Below, piece after piece: positions 23,727 through 37,918 of a stretch of 64,000 bases of DNA. A program made the translations under genes and the position numbers. Within the stretch, counting starts at the first letter, position 1. Every line of letters starts with the position of its first letter. This DNA is from Stercorarius parasiticus (Eukaryota > Chordata > Aves > Charadriiformes > Stercorariidae): contig VWZL01005037.1 in the NCBI GenBank assembly GCA_013396915.1, positions 99,063 through 163,062 of the forward strand, written 5' to 3'. The notes beneath the pieces were generated by a model. The model searched no databases. It worked only from the letters and a program-made list of their open reading frames with translations, and was not told where the DNA came from.

Positions 23727-26544
23727 AATTAACAAGTTGCTATATAATGACTCCTGAGTACTAGTAAATATCAACTTGCAAACTAGAGGCAAGAAACAAA
23801 ACAAGAGTGAAGGTGCAACTACTAATAAAATTTTCTTGGGCATACATATATAACTGAGATGCTCAAGTGAACATCATGAATTTTGGACTGTACAGAATGC
23901 CTGAGAATGAAACCTGTAACTCTTAGGTGAAGCGTGGAAAAATGCAAGGAGAAATCGTAAAGAAACAGATGTTGCACTGACTCATAGGAAGGAATGTATC
24001 TATTCCACAAACAGCATTAAAGAAACCCAAAAGGGCAACTGTATAACATCAACACTTCTGAAGCCTCTTTGGATTCATTTTAATAAATATCAGGTAAAGG
24101 GAGGCATAATTTAGTTGTCTGAATTACTGGATTATGAATTAAAAGGCTCCTTTTACCATTCCGTACTCAAACCACAGTCATATTAAGCGTAAGACTGTAA
24201 TATAAATTCTTAAAGAATGAGAAAATATTATCAGTTCTGCAAGTGATTAAGTGTAGCCCAAAAAGAACATGTAAGGCAAATACTTCGGAAAGCCTGCCTT
24301 TTTGTATAAATGACAGATCAAAGCAGTATTAGTAAAATTATATAATCCTGTTAGACTGGATCCTGGAAAAGGAGTACTGAAAGGCAATTTAGATTCTACC
24401 ACTTCCTTAAACCACTACATTCTATTTATTTTAACTTGCAGGTCCTGCAAAACTCTTACTGGCACGTACATACTTTCTGCTAAAATCACAAGACAGGACA
24501 GTCAGGTTTGTTATCAAAAAAACTCCAACATAACACACACATGCACACATTTTTCTTGGGCTGAGGGATAGCAGTCTGCTTTTCACGCTGACAAATTTTA
24601 TAAAGACAGAAAAATTCTCTCAAATTTGTCTTCTCTTCTTCACTGAAGACTTAAAAAAAACCCCGAAACAACCATACACAGATGGATGGAGATGTCTTAC
24701 ATGTTCTGCACACTGTACTGTCACCACAGGACCACCTGCAATCCTCACTGTCCAGATAGGTGTTCTCAAAAACACCTGGGTAAGCTGTTTGCCCAAGGAC
24801 TATGTACTGGAGATAAGAGGTAATTAGCAAATGAAACTATTCCTAGCACTCCTCCTTCAACACTAACTGCAGAGCTGCAGCAGCAAGCTGGCACCTGGTA
24901 GAGGGAAATGCTAGATGCGATCATTTCAATTTACACATTCAGCACTACATCCCATATGCTTGTCAATGTGCAAGTCTCAGTGATAACAGAGATACCCAAA
25001 GAAAATGCTCTGTTGAAATGCTGACATGAAGTTTTTATGTATGAAGCAGACCCTCTCCTCTGGACCATCTGTAACTTCTTCCTTTTCTCATGGGGCATGT
25101 GTTGGCCATAAAAATCTCTTCATTAAAAAAAATAAATTAAAAATTAAGTCTGACTTTAAAGAGAAAATTATAAGCCCTTAAACATCCATAAACCAAGTTT
25201 ATATACACAAGTATCATTCATATAAACATGCTACTTGCTCAGCAAGAAGAAAAATCTGCTGAGCAGGAAAAGTTTGCTGCAATTAGATACAGCAAAATTT
25301 ATAACTGTGCTGCAAAATTAAAGAAAAATATCTGGCACTATGACTTGTATCACTATATAAAGTTAACCAAACCGGCAAAACGCGACTGTTTTTGTCTCCT
25401 GACTCCGGTATATTTTTCCATGCCTATGTTCTGCGCACATCTTAAAACTCACAGGTGTTTTTCCAATGATTTCATAACCAGAAATTCTTTAAGTACAACA
25501 AAAGTAGGAAACCTACTTTTGTGTGAGAAGTGACGAGTTTGCTGAATTAGGCGACCAAGGCTAAGGAAGACAATGCAGAGAAGCCGAATGATTTCCTCTG
25601 CACAGCTGAGGTTTGCGAGGTGGTGCAGATGATCAGAAAAGGATGATGGAGAGGATGGAGGGAGAGAAACAGGATGACAAACTTTACAAGGACACGGTGT
25701 TATTCAGTACTCTCACTAAATGACCTGGAAATGGGGTGAGAAGAGAGAGATGGAGAAACCTGCTCCATGATAATGTCTTTAAAAAAAATGAAGTCTACAA
25801 AAGACCAGGAGATTCATGACCACAATAATGGACTCCAAAACCTAAAGATGTAATTTAGGATATTAAAAAAGTATTTAATTAAGCAATGAGTTGGGATAAA
25901 TCTACTGGGACTCAATGACAATGGATAATTAAGAAATGTCCACTGTAAGCAGGCTACTTTGTGCAGTCTAGTATTTTGGCACCTTCCTCTGAAGCTTCAA
26001 ATACTGACTACCACTAGAAAAAAAAAAACTCAACCAGGAGGACCAAGATACAATGAGGCAATTTACAGTTCCTGTAGAAGTGTACGCTATCTTAAATCCC
26101 TAAAGCACCTTTGAAAGGACTAGCTCACCTGGGAAATGAGTCCTTTGGAAAAATCTTGCTTTCCTCTTCAAGGCAAAAATCAGACACAACTCTGACGACT
26201 ACCCAACCACACCCTTACAAAGCCACAGAGAGTCTTCATATTTGCACTTTTAAATACTTGCAGACAATCTGGGATACCCTTCACCATCTTCATAACTAAA
26301 TAAAGGATATTCAGGCTCTAGATACTCTGACTTCAGATGACAGAGTCCTACAGAGTAGCATTAATCACGTTAAGAGTGAAACTGGTACTAGATTATAACA
26401 AAGAATGATACATTTTAGACCTGTTTTACCCCCTGAAAATAAAACGCACATTCATCTGGCACAGCGGTTTCTCAAGCTCCAGTAGATGCACAGATTTCAG
26501 TGGTTTTTTTAATTTACTTAAGGGTGGAGCACTCTGACAGCTCT

Positions 26545-26930
26545 ACCATGACCTGCACCTCTCCCACTTGTCCAATGCCCGGGTGACAAGGTTCAGGGAG
26601 GTGACTGGGGTAAACATCTTCCTAAAAGAAAGACCCCTTCTCCCCGTACCAGTCCACCCAGGGCCACCACACGGGTGCCAAAGCCACCACAAGGGAGCTG
26701 ATGGGGTGAGAGAGCACGACTGAACACTCCCTACCACCACCACATTGAAATGCTGTAGCTCATTGTTATCTGGCTCACCCTGCTGATGCGCACATACCCA
26801 GAAGTGCAGCCGTGCTCCCAACTCCATGACGCCAGCTCGCAGGGCAGGCGCAGATGTTCTCCTGCCCAGCTGCGAGGAGGGCACCCGCAGCCTTGCCCTT
26901 GACTGTCTTCCAAAGGCACGCTGCCTACTG
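26545..26930. other. GC-rich patch with chance minus-strand ORFs
   Basis: A moderately GC-rich block containing two overlapping minus-strand ORFs in different frames (113 codons at 26543-26884 and 94 codons at 26731-27015). Neither shows a domain or a recognisable family, and the overlap argues that low stop density from GC content explains them. It may be a decayed repeat. Confidence 0.4.
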
Positions 26931-27737
26931 CAAACATCTTCTGATAATTAAATCTTAATACTTTCACTTTGGAAAGCAAACACCTGACACGGAGAAGCTG
27001 TGCACATCTCCACATGCTCCAGAGACTTTCCTAAATAACTTGTCAGCGATACTAATTGAAAGCGTGTAGTGTTAATATGTTAACAGCAGAAATATGATCA
27101 AAAAAAGAATTTTCCACAGAAAACTGGAATTTGTCAGGGGGAGGGGAAGAGATGCACGTGGATCTATTATTGTGTAAATTTATTATTATGTTAAAAGTAT
27201 TTATTGGCAATCTAATTTAGAAATTACTGTTACACATTCTAACCATATGCTTTGTAGGTGGTTTTTTTTTTCCCTCCCTTTAAACAGCATCAAAGCCTTA
27301 CATTGGCCTCATTAGAGCTACTTCAAGTTCTGATCTCCTAAACACCACATACACAGAAAACAACTGTAGTGCTCCTCTTAAAGTCTCTGACTATAAGGTC
27401 GAGGTGTATATTCAAACGGCATGGGTAAATGTGACAGCTCTAAAAACACACTTAGCAGTTTAAGTTGCAGACATGCTATTGTGTTGTCTGCTCTCTGAGT
27501 CAGCAGAATAAGCATTCTTGTAACCTTCAATACTCTGGTTGAGGAAATGAAAAAAGGTGAGTGTGAAAAACCCAGAGAAAAACAAAAATAAGCATTCTAT
27601 GTCCAGGGATGTTAGTCTGCAATCATTAAAAGGAGACACCTACCTATGCTGCAGATGTAACTTAGGAGTCATGACTTTATAAGCGCTCAAAGAATAAAAA
27701 CGAATTTTTAGCTGAGCATGTATCTACACACTGTGAA

Positions 27738-27767
27738 ATATATATATTTTTTTATTTATTTATTTTA
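27738..27767. repeat. (TA)n/(TTTA)n microsatellite
   Basis: ATATATATA, then T-runs and TTTATTTATTTATTTT units. Confidence 0.75.
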
Positions 27768-28189
27768 ATACCTGGTTTTAAGCTCAAATTATGCAAGTAA
27801 TTTGTGCAAAAATTAATTCCCAATGAAGGGTATACATTTGTGTGGGTAATACAAATGGAAATTGATTCCAGGGTTTTTTACTTCAATACCTCCTTCACTT
27901 CCAATTCCCCCAGGTTACCTAAGGACGTAGCATAATTGAGAACTGCATGGAACAGCAATTTTAAATAAATGGGATATTAGAGATGAGAGCTGTGGGTCTA
28001 AAAATGTTTTCATGTCTAAAACATGAAATACCATGCAGTAAACATGAGATGTTTTGACTGTTTAAATGGTTAACTGGCATTAGTAAATAAATATATAAAA
28101 ACCCCAATCTTTTTAACAATTAAATTTTTAGATATAAGCTTCTAGGAAGTCACCTCGTGAAGACCAAACTAAGGAACCACAAAAATGTG

Positions 28190-28590
28190 AACTGCCTTTT
28201 TATTGGTGGATCTATTGTTAATACTCATGAGAATCTCTCGCTTGCGAGCGGTTAACTAACACCACATTATCAAGATATAAACACGCTGCATAAAAATTCT
28301 CAAAATCTTCAATAACGAGCTCTCCTCGTGTTATTTCTTCATCGTGTCATTGGAAACGATTCATTGGGCCTTATCAGACAAGAGTTCCCATTTTCTATCA
28401 TTCCATTTTAACCTGCCTAATCAGTTGAACAAAAGTACTTTATGTAAAATGATTCCTTTAGTTGCCTTAGCTACAAATCCCTGCAGTATTGTATAATTGA
28501 AATCTACTCACGTAAGTTAGGAATAATTAGGACCCCAAATTAAGCCAAACACAAAGTTAATTCAAATAGTCAGCTGCTGTCATTTAAATG
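28190..28590. promoter_or_regulatory. Candidate conserved non-coding element
   Basis: Non-repetitive sequence with several CpGs in an AT-rich background. It has a small CpG-containing hairpin (CTCGC-TT-GCGAG, 28237-28248), an AATTAGG-type homeodomain core near 28523 and GTCAGCTGCTGTCATTTAAATGG near its end. The appearance is that of a constrained regulatory element. No alignment available. Confidence 0.35.
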
Positions 28591-28795
28591 GTTACAGAGT
28601 TTTATTGTTGCTTAACATCTCTGAATGCTTTTAAATGCACCTTTTTTTTCCTTCTCCCCACCACCCCGTTACAAGGCAATCCCTTACTCCAGATGGAAAC
28701 AGGATCAAGAGAATAAATTTTGGTCAGGTCACAATCATTCGTACCTTGAGCTAAGATTTTCTTCAGTAACGTTTTTTCCTGTTATTGCCACTACA

Positions 28796-28820
28796 TTTTT
28801 TTTATTTTTTTTTTTTTTTT
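28796..28820. repeat. T8-A-T16 tract
   Basis: Two T runs interrupted by a single A; likely length-polymorphic. Confidence 0.85.
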
Positions 28821-29405
28821 AAATCAGCCAAATAAAAGAAATGAATTAAAAAGAATGGAAACAGATGAGGCTTGGAGGTAAATAAAGTTAGAATCATTGA
28901 GCCTGATACAAATTACATTACCACGACAACAAACTATTAATAGCAAATATTCAGAAAGTGTCTCTTCATTCTTAAAAAAAACCTTTTTTGTAAAAAGAAG
29001 GCAACGTAGAAATGCTGTTAAAATGGATCCCTAACAAATCCAAGAGCTAGAAAATAATGCATCGAAGAGGTAAGGGGACATATCATAACGAGTTGTTGCA
29101 AGGACTAAGTTAGGACTCTGCTGATTTAACAGAATGAAACAGAAAATAATTTATACAGCAAATTGTTACACTGTTACATATAATATCTATAACAAAATAA
29201 TTGTTATATTACAAGATTACAATGTAACTGGTAAAGAAAACCACTAGTGGTTAGATGCATTTCTCGATCATTTTCCTGTCGGCGCTTAGTTTCAATGTGG
29301 AACAAAACATTGTATATTATAAATCCTTCAAGACAGTTTACATATGGATGACTTCCAGAGTTTTGTATTGTGAATTTTTAAAAATGTATTTGCACAGCAT
29401 GCTCT

Positions 29406-29460
29406 TTATATATATGAAGAGATAGATATATCTATATCTACACTAGTATAAAGATAGAGA
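29406..29460. repeat. (TA)/(GATA) low-complexity tract with palindrome
   Basis: TATATATA and GATAGATATATCTATATC units. Positions 29422-29435 form a perfect 14-base palindrome (ATAGATATATCTAT). Microsatellite-like. Confidence 0.7.
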
Positions 29461-29874
29461 AGATTTAATTTTTTTTAGTACTGAGCAGGATTTGAATTGA
29501 AGGCCTAAACCAAACAGTTTATGCATGATGTGCTATGCTGATATATTTAATTTTTTTCCAGCTGGTACATTAATACATGAAGTGATGTTTTGTGGACTCT
29601 ATCCATCTTTATGGGTAATAATCCACATCACAAACCACCCGTTTGCCCTCTAGTACTTTCCATGCTTCACTCTTCACGCATGCCAGCTTCATCTGTTGCA
29701 AATTAAATGATGCAAAAGCGTAAGCAGCAAACTGTTTGGTTTTGTTTACTAAAAGGACATTTATCTTAAGCCACTAAAAAGCATGATCAGGTCTAAGCCA
29801 GAAAACCACATTTTTCCAATAGACTTTCAATGGTAAATGTTGACAATGGTGCAGAATAAAGTAACGTTCTAATT

Positions 29875-29886
29875 AAAAAAAAAAAA
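29875..29886. repeat. Poly-A run (12)
   Basis: A12 followed by TAATAATG. Confidence 0.8.
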
Positions 29887-30442
29887 TAATAATGACAAAA
29901 CATTAAAGGCGCCTAAGTTACAGAAAAGAACTGGGGCAGCTCAATGGGGAGAAATAGGAAAAATTAATGTGAAAGACTGTGGAAGGCTGATCAAGTCACA
30001 TGCACAGCTGAAGAGGATCAGTGGCGAACACGCAAATCCGACTGAAGCTCGCTAAGATGGTTAAAACAGACATTATACAAAATAGCGCTGAAGTCTTTAG
30101 AAAGCAAACGTTTTTCGTTGCCAACTAAAAATGCAGCAGATAGGAGAATTTGGTTTCAGCGTCAGCTTCCTCAGATTTCCTAAATGAATTACTGAACTCA
30201 AATTTAACAGGAAAATTGCTCAAACAGCACCCTGCATTAATTGTACTTTCTGCTGGAAGAGAACAGAACTACCTAACTCCTGAGAGAGACATCAAAATCC
30301 CTGATAGGGGAGAACACAAAAGCCAGCTCTCCTTCCATCATCAAGATCCCTCATAAAACTCGCCGAGCGCTGTATCCAACGGCTGAAAGTTATGTGGTCC
30401 CCCTGGGTTTCTCACATGTATGTGTTGCTCAGGCAACGGATG

Positions 30443-30456
30443 AAAAAAAAAAAAAA
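30443..30456. repeat. Poly-A run (14)
   Basis: Uninterrupted A14 after CGGATG. No associated retroposon recognised. Confidence 0.8.
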
Positions 30457-32820
30457 TTCATTTTGCTTCCCAACTAGTCTCCCCTACACACATTTTATAC
30501 ACCAAGAAAACAGCAGTGATTATAGTACTAGTATAAATTGCGAAAACAAAAAGAATGAAATACTCCCAACCACCTGGACTGGTCCAAGCTCAGGAGAAAC
30601 AACCAGGGAACCTCCCCTACCACTGCCAACTCACTCGTGTACGTTTACACGAGTCACCCTAATGTCATCGGAACATGGATGGATCATCTCCCTAATAGAA
30701 CGAAGGAGCCACCAACTGAGCCAATATTTATACAACTCTATTTCTCTACACTTCAAAAGAAAGCCAGGAAATAGAAATTACAGAAACACAAAGAGCTCTA
30801 GCACAGTTGGGTTTTGAAAGCCAGTGAGTAGTTCAAGACTCTTTCTGGAAAGGCAGGAATTCAGGACACCTTCAAGCAAAAGGATTTTTCAGCTCCTATC
30901 TATCAGCAAAAAATGCATATTCAATTTATCGTATGTCTTTGGATTTGAGGTGTGGCTTACTTACAGAATCACCCACACAAAATTTATCCTGTGTTAAAAA
31001 TGTAAAAAATTCAGTAATCCTGAAAAAAGTGAATGATAATTGGCAAAACATGCAACATTCATGTTTCTCATTCAAAATGTCAATCCAAACAAATCATCAA
31101 TGGATAAACCAGTACTATCTATAGAAATGTACAACTGGAGCTGATCCAGCTTTGACAGAACGAAGTTTTATCAAATTAGAAGTGATTGGAAATAAAAAAC
31201 CTGCAGAGTGATTCTACCAACACAGGCACGTAATAAGTACCATATAAAACTGAAAGTACAACAAAATTATTCACGAACCCTTACTACATATGTGTGTGTT
31301 TTATTTCTTTATTTTCTTTTCTTCTAATTTTATACTTTGACAGTATATAATACAACGAAGTGCTGATTTAGTGATGTATTATCCAAGTACAAAGTCATAT
31401 AATAAAGAAAAACAATAATAATCAGAGGGAACAAGTATAAATATTCTTCTAACCAAGCAATGTTGATGAGTAAATATGATACTAATCAACCACTGTAAAA
31501 GGACAGTCAATTTTTAAGCATCTCTTCCATGAAGGTTACTGTATAAATATATGCAACTGCATAAGAGTATGTTGGGAGCTCCTATACTATTAAGTGCATT
31601 TATGACAATAATATGGATCGACAAGCCAAGAACATCTCCCTGCGAATGGTTTTCTCTCCTTTTCCTCACATAACACAACCTGGAACACGATCACAAACAT
31701 GGAAGTGGGCACATACATGAAACATACATTAGAGCTGTTTGCATAAGCCCTTTTTCTGTAGTGCTTTCATCCTACGTACACGTGCTTATATTAAGACGCA
31801 ATAAGTGTAAAATGTATTACTTTTCTGTAATGTTTACTCACAGAGGTAGACCATGAGCATCAATAGATCTGCTTGCAAGTATAAAACTCATTATGCACTT
31901 GAGAACTTGGCAAAGAATATTAAATCTAAAATCATTATACTTTATGATAATTTTTATAATCTGATCATAAGGACACTAAATGTAATAAGAAAGCCAGTGC
32001 TGAGGCATTCACTGATACCAGATGCTTCAGGCACTTATACTTCTATTTTACACTATGACCTAAAAGTCCAATATAGAGAAAGACAATGTTGTTAAAGCTA
32101 TATAAAAAAACCTTCTTACTAAGATGAACAGTGTTCTTCCATTTGACACTAAATAGAAATCAAAGTAATTAAATACCTTAAAAAAAAATGAAACTGTCAA
32201 TAAAAATAAATTATATATATTTCCATATTTAGTAATAGAGTACTAATGAAGCTTATTCATTTTTTTGAAAGACATATATGTCCAAACTCTGCTAGTGTGC
32301 TCTTGGAAGGGTACCTTACTGTAATAAACTAATCTAAAATATACCCAGATTTATATTTAATAAAGGAAAAGCCCCTCAGGCAATGGTTTCAGCGCAGGTT
32401 AGCTGAAGGTTAAGCCAACCCCCTCTCGTTGCAATGGCCAGCTGCATGGCTCGCCTCACCCACCCACACCCACCGAGGTTACGGCAGCGAAAGATGGCAC
32501 ACTGAAGTAATAGCTGAGAGGGCTCTGAAAACATAACATCTGCCCTTGGCACAACACACGGCGTTTCTACAGTTTTACACGTTACAGGGTTCTTTTCTTC
32601 TTCTGAATACAGAGCACAAGAAATGCAAAAATCAATCGATACAAAATTCATAGAGAATGTTTTTAAGTAACTGAGGAAGAACAAAGCACATCAAAATAGT
32701 AATGCTATCATTCATCTCGTAGTAATTTTGCACTTACACTTTTTTCTTTACTTAAACTGTCAGAATCTTACATTAACATTTCCTAGCAACTTCTCCTATA
32801 CTGTTAGTATAGTATTTAAA

Positions 32821-32858
32821 ATGGTTCTCCATGCATTCTTCTACATGGTTCTCCTACA
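32821..32858. repeat. Short 24-bp direct duplication
   Basis: ATGGTTCTCC occurs at 32821 and again at 32845, with partly similar flanking bases (TTCTAC / CTACATTTT). It is probably a small slippage duplication; no function is inferred. Confidence 0.45.
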
Positions 32859-34589
32859 TTTTAAAACAGTGGTGGTTTTGTTTAGGTTTCAAAAATGTAA
32901 TGTTATAGCAGACCTGCAGACCTCACTGCTCAGGGAATATATGAAAGGATATTCACTGCCAGCATGTTAAAGAATTGCTGGCTTTTCCAGGCAGTCTGTC
33001 AGGCTCAATTACCTGGAAATGCACTTGAAAAGTTTAACAGACATCCTTTTTTAAGAAGAAGTTTGGTAACACTGTTTAGATCAACTTCCTTTTTAGAAGG
33101 TATGTTAGGCCTACACCTCCCTCAGAAAACGAAAAAGAGATGTCCCAGGTAAGTATGCACCACAATATCCCTTTCAGGATATTTCCAGGAAAGAAAACAG
33201 GACTCTACAACAGTTGCTTTCCGCAGAAACCCAGTTGCTCCCTTCGCATAGATATTTTCTTCTGCATCATCTCCATTAACCAATTAAGAAAAAAGAATCC
33301 TAAAACACATTAGGTATACATGCTAAAAATGAAGACAGTATTGGAAGGCTTACTAGAGAGACCCTCCAAAGGGCAGGCAGTAACTGGCTGGCCTTAGTGT
33401 GCTTGGTGTGCGCATGGATGCTTTGCGACCTCTGTTAAACCAAGTAGTTGCCTACTAACTATGCGCTTCACAGAGCTCTCGCTGTGATAAATTCCCTGGT
33501 TAGAAATTAAATTACTGCTCCTATTTGCTCTTGCGTGACTCCGTAATGGGTTTCCCCCCTTGTAGAACTTATAGCCGCTAATTAACAGAAGTTGATTTCT
33601 TCTCAAGTCCAGGGTACAAGATTTATTAAATTCATATCCTGGGCAAAATCCTACTAATACTTCCTAGTAAGCATGTAGGAAAACCAACGTGCTTCTACAG
33701 TTTGTTGAGTACCTGGTGTCATATGCCTTAGACACTCTGAGTGACTTGACAGGAGCCGAAGATCTGAAGCAATATGCTAAAACAGCAAATACCTTTGTAG
33801 TGGCCCTGACGCACGTTATCCATATTTAGTATGTCTTTTCTTTAGTAAATGCACTAACATTGGATATACACTTAAAAACTGCTTCCAATTTAACACTCAG
33901 CTCCTTGGCTGGCATAAGTGGAATTTACAGGAATTTATATTTCTCAGTGTAATGTTAATTAAAATGTACGTTCAGAGGCAAAGACAGGCTGGATTTTTTT
34001 TTAAACAACATTAATGCCGTTTAGGAAAACTGAATTAAATAGATAATGAAAGCATGATGCTTCTTCCTTTGGACAAAGCGTAGATAATATTTCACAATAA
34101 AATAAATTAAAATTATATTAAACCTTGATTAAAATAAAATGTAAGCAAAGAAAATTATTTCAGTGCTTCCCAAGCACTTGTGCCTTTCAAGCAGCAGAAC
34201 AGGACTAAAAGGCATCTAAATCTACTCGAAACTGTGGACTTCATAAGCAAGATAAAGCTTAAAATATCAAACCTTGTACAGGCCAAAAAACTTAATCAGA
34301 CTGTTTAGCTCTGACATCTTTTTTTCATATGCATATTAGTGTATCTGCCTTAACTTGCTTGAAGAGAAACCAATAATATGTATAATAAGCTTTTTACTCT
34401 GCTTTGCTATGGAAACAAGACATGTGTGATCTCACTCTGACTTTCTGCATTTTCTCAGATAATTTTTAACTTGTTGGCTGATTTCACCTAATTAGGAAGG
34501 GAAAGAAAAAAAAAAAGATAGAGGTGGTGTCAAAAGTGATTCCTTTCCTACAGTTTGTAGGAACCAGGTAAGTAAAGAAGAGGGACCCA

Positions 34590-34740
34590 ACTGCATGGGG
34601 CCAACAGGAGCACGAACCCACTACTGCCGCAAGACCAGAGAGCCGGGACGGCATGGGACGCGGCAGGACCCCGGTGCAGCCACAGTGGAAGCTCCCATCT
34701 CCCTGGGACGATCAGCCGCGGTAGGAGGCCAGGCTTCACA
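34590..34740. other. GC-rich patch, unidentified
   Basis: About 150 bp with many CpGs (CCGCAAG, GCCGGGACGG, GACGCGGCAGG, CCCGG, GACGATCAGCCGCGG) within AT-rich intron. It may be an old retroposon fragment or an unannotated exon. No ORF is convincing. Confidence 0.4.
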
Positions 34741-35375
34741 GGGATATCTGCATAACTTCGATTCTAACTGCTTTCCAAGGTACTTCTTTCAGTACATCTT
34801 TTGTAATCAAATTGTAGTCCTAAAGACATACCTCTAGTAGAACATGCTAGAAAAAGGGACAGAAAAATACCTTCTGAAATGACGTTAATATTCCAGCTCA
34901 TGACTTCAGCTTTTCCTGCCTCTCATCTTCTTCTTACTTAGGGCTGCAATGCTTTGCTGTTGATGGTAATAACAATGTTTTTCAAGCCTCTACACAACAA
35001 TATTGACCCGTTGTTAATCAATGTACCAGCAGTGTATAATAACTCGGTGCGTTTTTCCCTCCAGCTGCCAGCACTCGTCCGTTCCAGGTTCATTTGACCT
35101 GAAGGAACAGACTGCTTCAAAAGCAACCACACCTGGGCTGCGCTAGGCAGGAAAAACAAAGCAAAACCAAGACCTTCTTAACTGAAGATATGAGTCTTAT
35201 TTGGATAGGCGACACTAAAATAAAATTGCAGCCTTCGTATAACTGTGCCTACTTGCTAATTCCCTGGTGAGTTAAAGTAAAGGCACCGTGAGAGTAATGA
35301 AGTCTTCATCTTGATTGGAAAATGTTTCATTATATGAACAAATGAGTCACTTGTCCACACCCAGGAACGTTTTTC

Positions 35376-35391
35376 CTCTCTCTCTCTCTCT
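35376..35391. repeat. (CT)8 microsatellite
   Basis: Eight perfect CT units, preceded by TTTTTC. Confidence 0.9.
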
Positions 35392-37910
35392 AACTGTACA
35401 GAAACATTAAAATATAACAGCAGGGAGTTTTGCCAGGTTTCATCTCCCCCACCAACTGCCGCAACCTGCATATACACGTAAGATTTCTATAAAAAACTCA
35501 AAGTTCCAAGCGAGAGAATTAAAGATTTTCTTATTTCTAGCAAAAGTTAGATGCTCTTATTTTAACCTTTGTTCATGTTCATACTTCCAGGCATGAAGTG
35601 CTACTAAAGCACGTTACACTTGGCATCTCTTATTACTGAAGCAGAAGGCAATGTAATCTTGTGAGAAAGTGTAATAATGCGGTATTCATTTTGCTTCTGT
35701 GGCTGGAAGCCAACTCTATATTAATATTCATTTCCAGTATACAGAGCCACAATATTTCATTTATTTTAAGAATTTACAATTAATTTGGTATGATTCTGTT
35801 ATCTGCTCCCAATTTCCTTCCCTGTTTCTTTTAGCTGAAAAAGCAGCTCTTGTATAGAAAAAGTAAATTCACAACTGAAGCATCAAAAGATTGCTACTGG
35901 CTACTAAAAGCAAGAAAAACAGGGACAGAACGAAATGAACTTGAAATATTACAGATGACAATGAAAATTAGCTTTCTGCAAATGGCAAAAATTCAATCTG
36001 CAGCAGTTCTCAGTTGACTTTTTCCTTTCCAAACTCAACAGATAAAACACTCATTGCAGCATGCTGTCTAGTACTGTAACCAAACCAGAGAAGAGTTTGT
36101 CTGCTTTTCCTTTCTGTTTTCCAATGTTTTCAACCACCACGCAGGATTAAGCTGCAAGTATGTGAATCTTTGTAAAATGTACTAGATACAGGGATTCAAA
36201 ACAATTACAATAACAAATAAAATCCTTAGTATTTTAAAACTCCAGAAAAAACATAAATAGATGCCTCTACTTCCTACACCTTTGGTTTCAACTAGTGCAA
36301 CCACTTTTGTAATGTAAGTGCGTTTATAATTAACACAAGTTATTACCTAACCAGCCAGTCGTAAGATTTGTAATTCTCTTCTCCTAATATGCATTTACCT
36401 TCCTTACCTGTGAAGGAGGCTGAAAAGTAGTTTACCTTCCAGCTGTTAGCACTTACTTTCCTATACAAGTGAGGTTCTACCCATGTCCACAGACTCAACA
36501 GACACCAAGAGAGCAGTCAGTACAGCAGCCACCAAACCAGAAACCCCATCAATGATGATCTGCAGAGTGCCGTGGGAAATGCCAGTTTCCTAATATATCC
36601 CGGCAGTACTTAAGGAAGAGGGGAGCGAGGGGGAAACTGACTGTGAAAGCTATTTAAGTGAAATGAGACTTCCCCATGTTCAGAAACCTTCATGAAGACT
36701 CCTAGTACGTACTCCCCGATAGATGCGTGTGTTCACACATTCATATGAACAACCTATTTCAGCAAAGCTTGTCTGTCAGTACAACACAAGATACGAGTTT
36801 TAGTCTAGAATAAACGCTTAGGAAATTACACAGTGAACATGGAAGACTGCATACAATATTTAAATTTTTAATCTCGGGTTTTGCAATTTTTGGGGACTAG
36901 ATTCTTTTGGTTTGGATAGATTTGGGAAAGAAGAGAGGGGGAGGCAGAGCAGGTTTTCTGAAGTATATCTGAAAATTTAACCTTAAAATTCAAAGAATTT
37001 TGACAGGGTAAGGTATGTATCTGCTTTCAAAGATGGTGAGATCACGCCACAGATGCGCCAAAGCAGCCTTATATATTATATACTGATTACTGAATAATGT
37101 AAGAAGGCATGGAGGTTCTACTTTATTACTAAACCAGTATTTTCACCAGCAATCTAGTCAATCAAAATTCTTACACCCAGAAATTTCATAAACAATGTTT
37201 TCCTGATCCTTCATGTTTCGCTATGAGAACTAACTGGATAACATAGAGATTATGAAGAAAAACAAATAAAGAATAGATAATACAAATTTTTTTAAAAGGT
37301 TTTTCCTTCCTCCTATGTTTAATTTGAGAGCTATTTTAAACACCATATTTGATAGCAGTGAAGTATTTTTCCCTTTTTTTAAAAAAGTAAAACTATTTTT
37401 AAGTAGATGCTGTTCCTGTATGCACTTTGAGGTTTATTTCCTGAAATTTAACTTGCATAGTTCTAATCTTAATGAAGTGTTTAGCATTTTATTTTTAGCC
37501 AGCCAAATTAGAAAAGTAAAGCAGACATTTCATTTGCATTGTTTAGTTATTTTCTATCACATTTAACGTATCTACACATTGCTTCTAAATGGTTGCACAG
37601 TGAGAACAGGAAAAAAGAAGAATAAACAGGAAGACCCCAAAAATAAGGCATCTATCAATCAACGATATTAATACTGTCCCTTTAGTTGCCTGAACACTGC
37701 ATTTCAGTTTCAACATAGCACACTGTATCAAAACCAAAAAATATATTTTCTTTCTTCATTAAAAAAGAGAATAATTTGAATCTTGGGAATTAAACCTAGA
37801 ACATGCTACAGATACTTTTAGTTTGACATCCCAGAACTTCAAGTCATCTAACAGAAATTAACTGTACAGACCATTCATCTCATCTGCAAACTGAAGTAAA
37901 AAATAAACTA

Positions 37911-37918
37911 AAGCTTAC
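37911..37918 (-). other. 5' splice donor GTAAGC after the signal-peptide exon
   Basis: The sequence AAG|GTAAGC on the minus strand fits the vertebrate U1 donor consensus well and falls where the family has a phase-1 intron, between the signal peptide (..TEG) and the first residues of the lectin region. Seen directly; use is inferred from the family gene structure. Confidence 0.85.

Larger units (their letters stand above)
1..37918 (-). other. ADGRL2: ADGRL2 intron following the signal-peptide exon (partial)
   Basis: No further coding exon could be recognised here on either strand. In particular, none of the minus-strand frames shows the conserved latrophilin lectin start (RRELSCEG-like) or olfactomedin sequence, so the intron continues past position 1. 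ORFs are scattered, under 125 codons, and lack codon bias or family resemblance. The content is AT-rich unique sequence with homopolymers, microsatellites and the candidate regulatory stretches listed separately. In the remaining parts I see nothing I can name. Confidence 0.75.

Noticed and set aside
26543..27015. Two overlapping minus-strand ORFs
   Set aside because: They overlap in different frames within a GC-rich patch, and neither has recognisable motifs.
1..37918. Next ADGRL2 exon (lectin domain start)
   Set aside because: I looked for the conserved RRELSCEG region in the minus-strand translations and did not find it, so it is placed outside the window.
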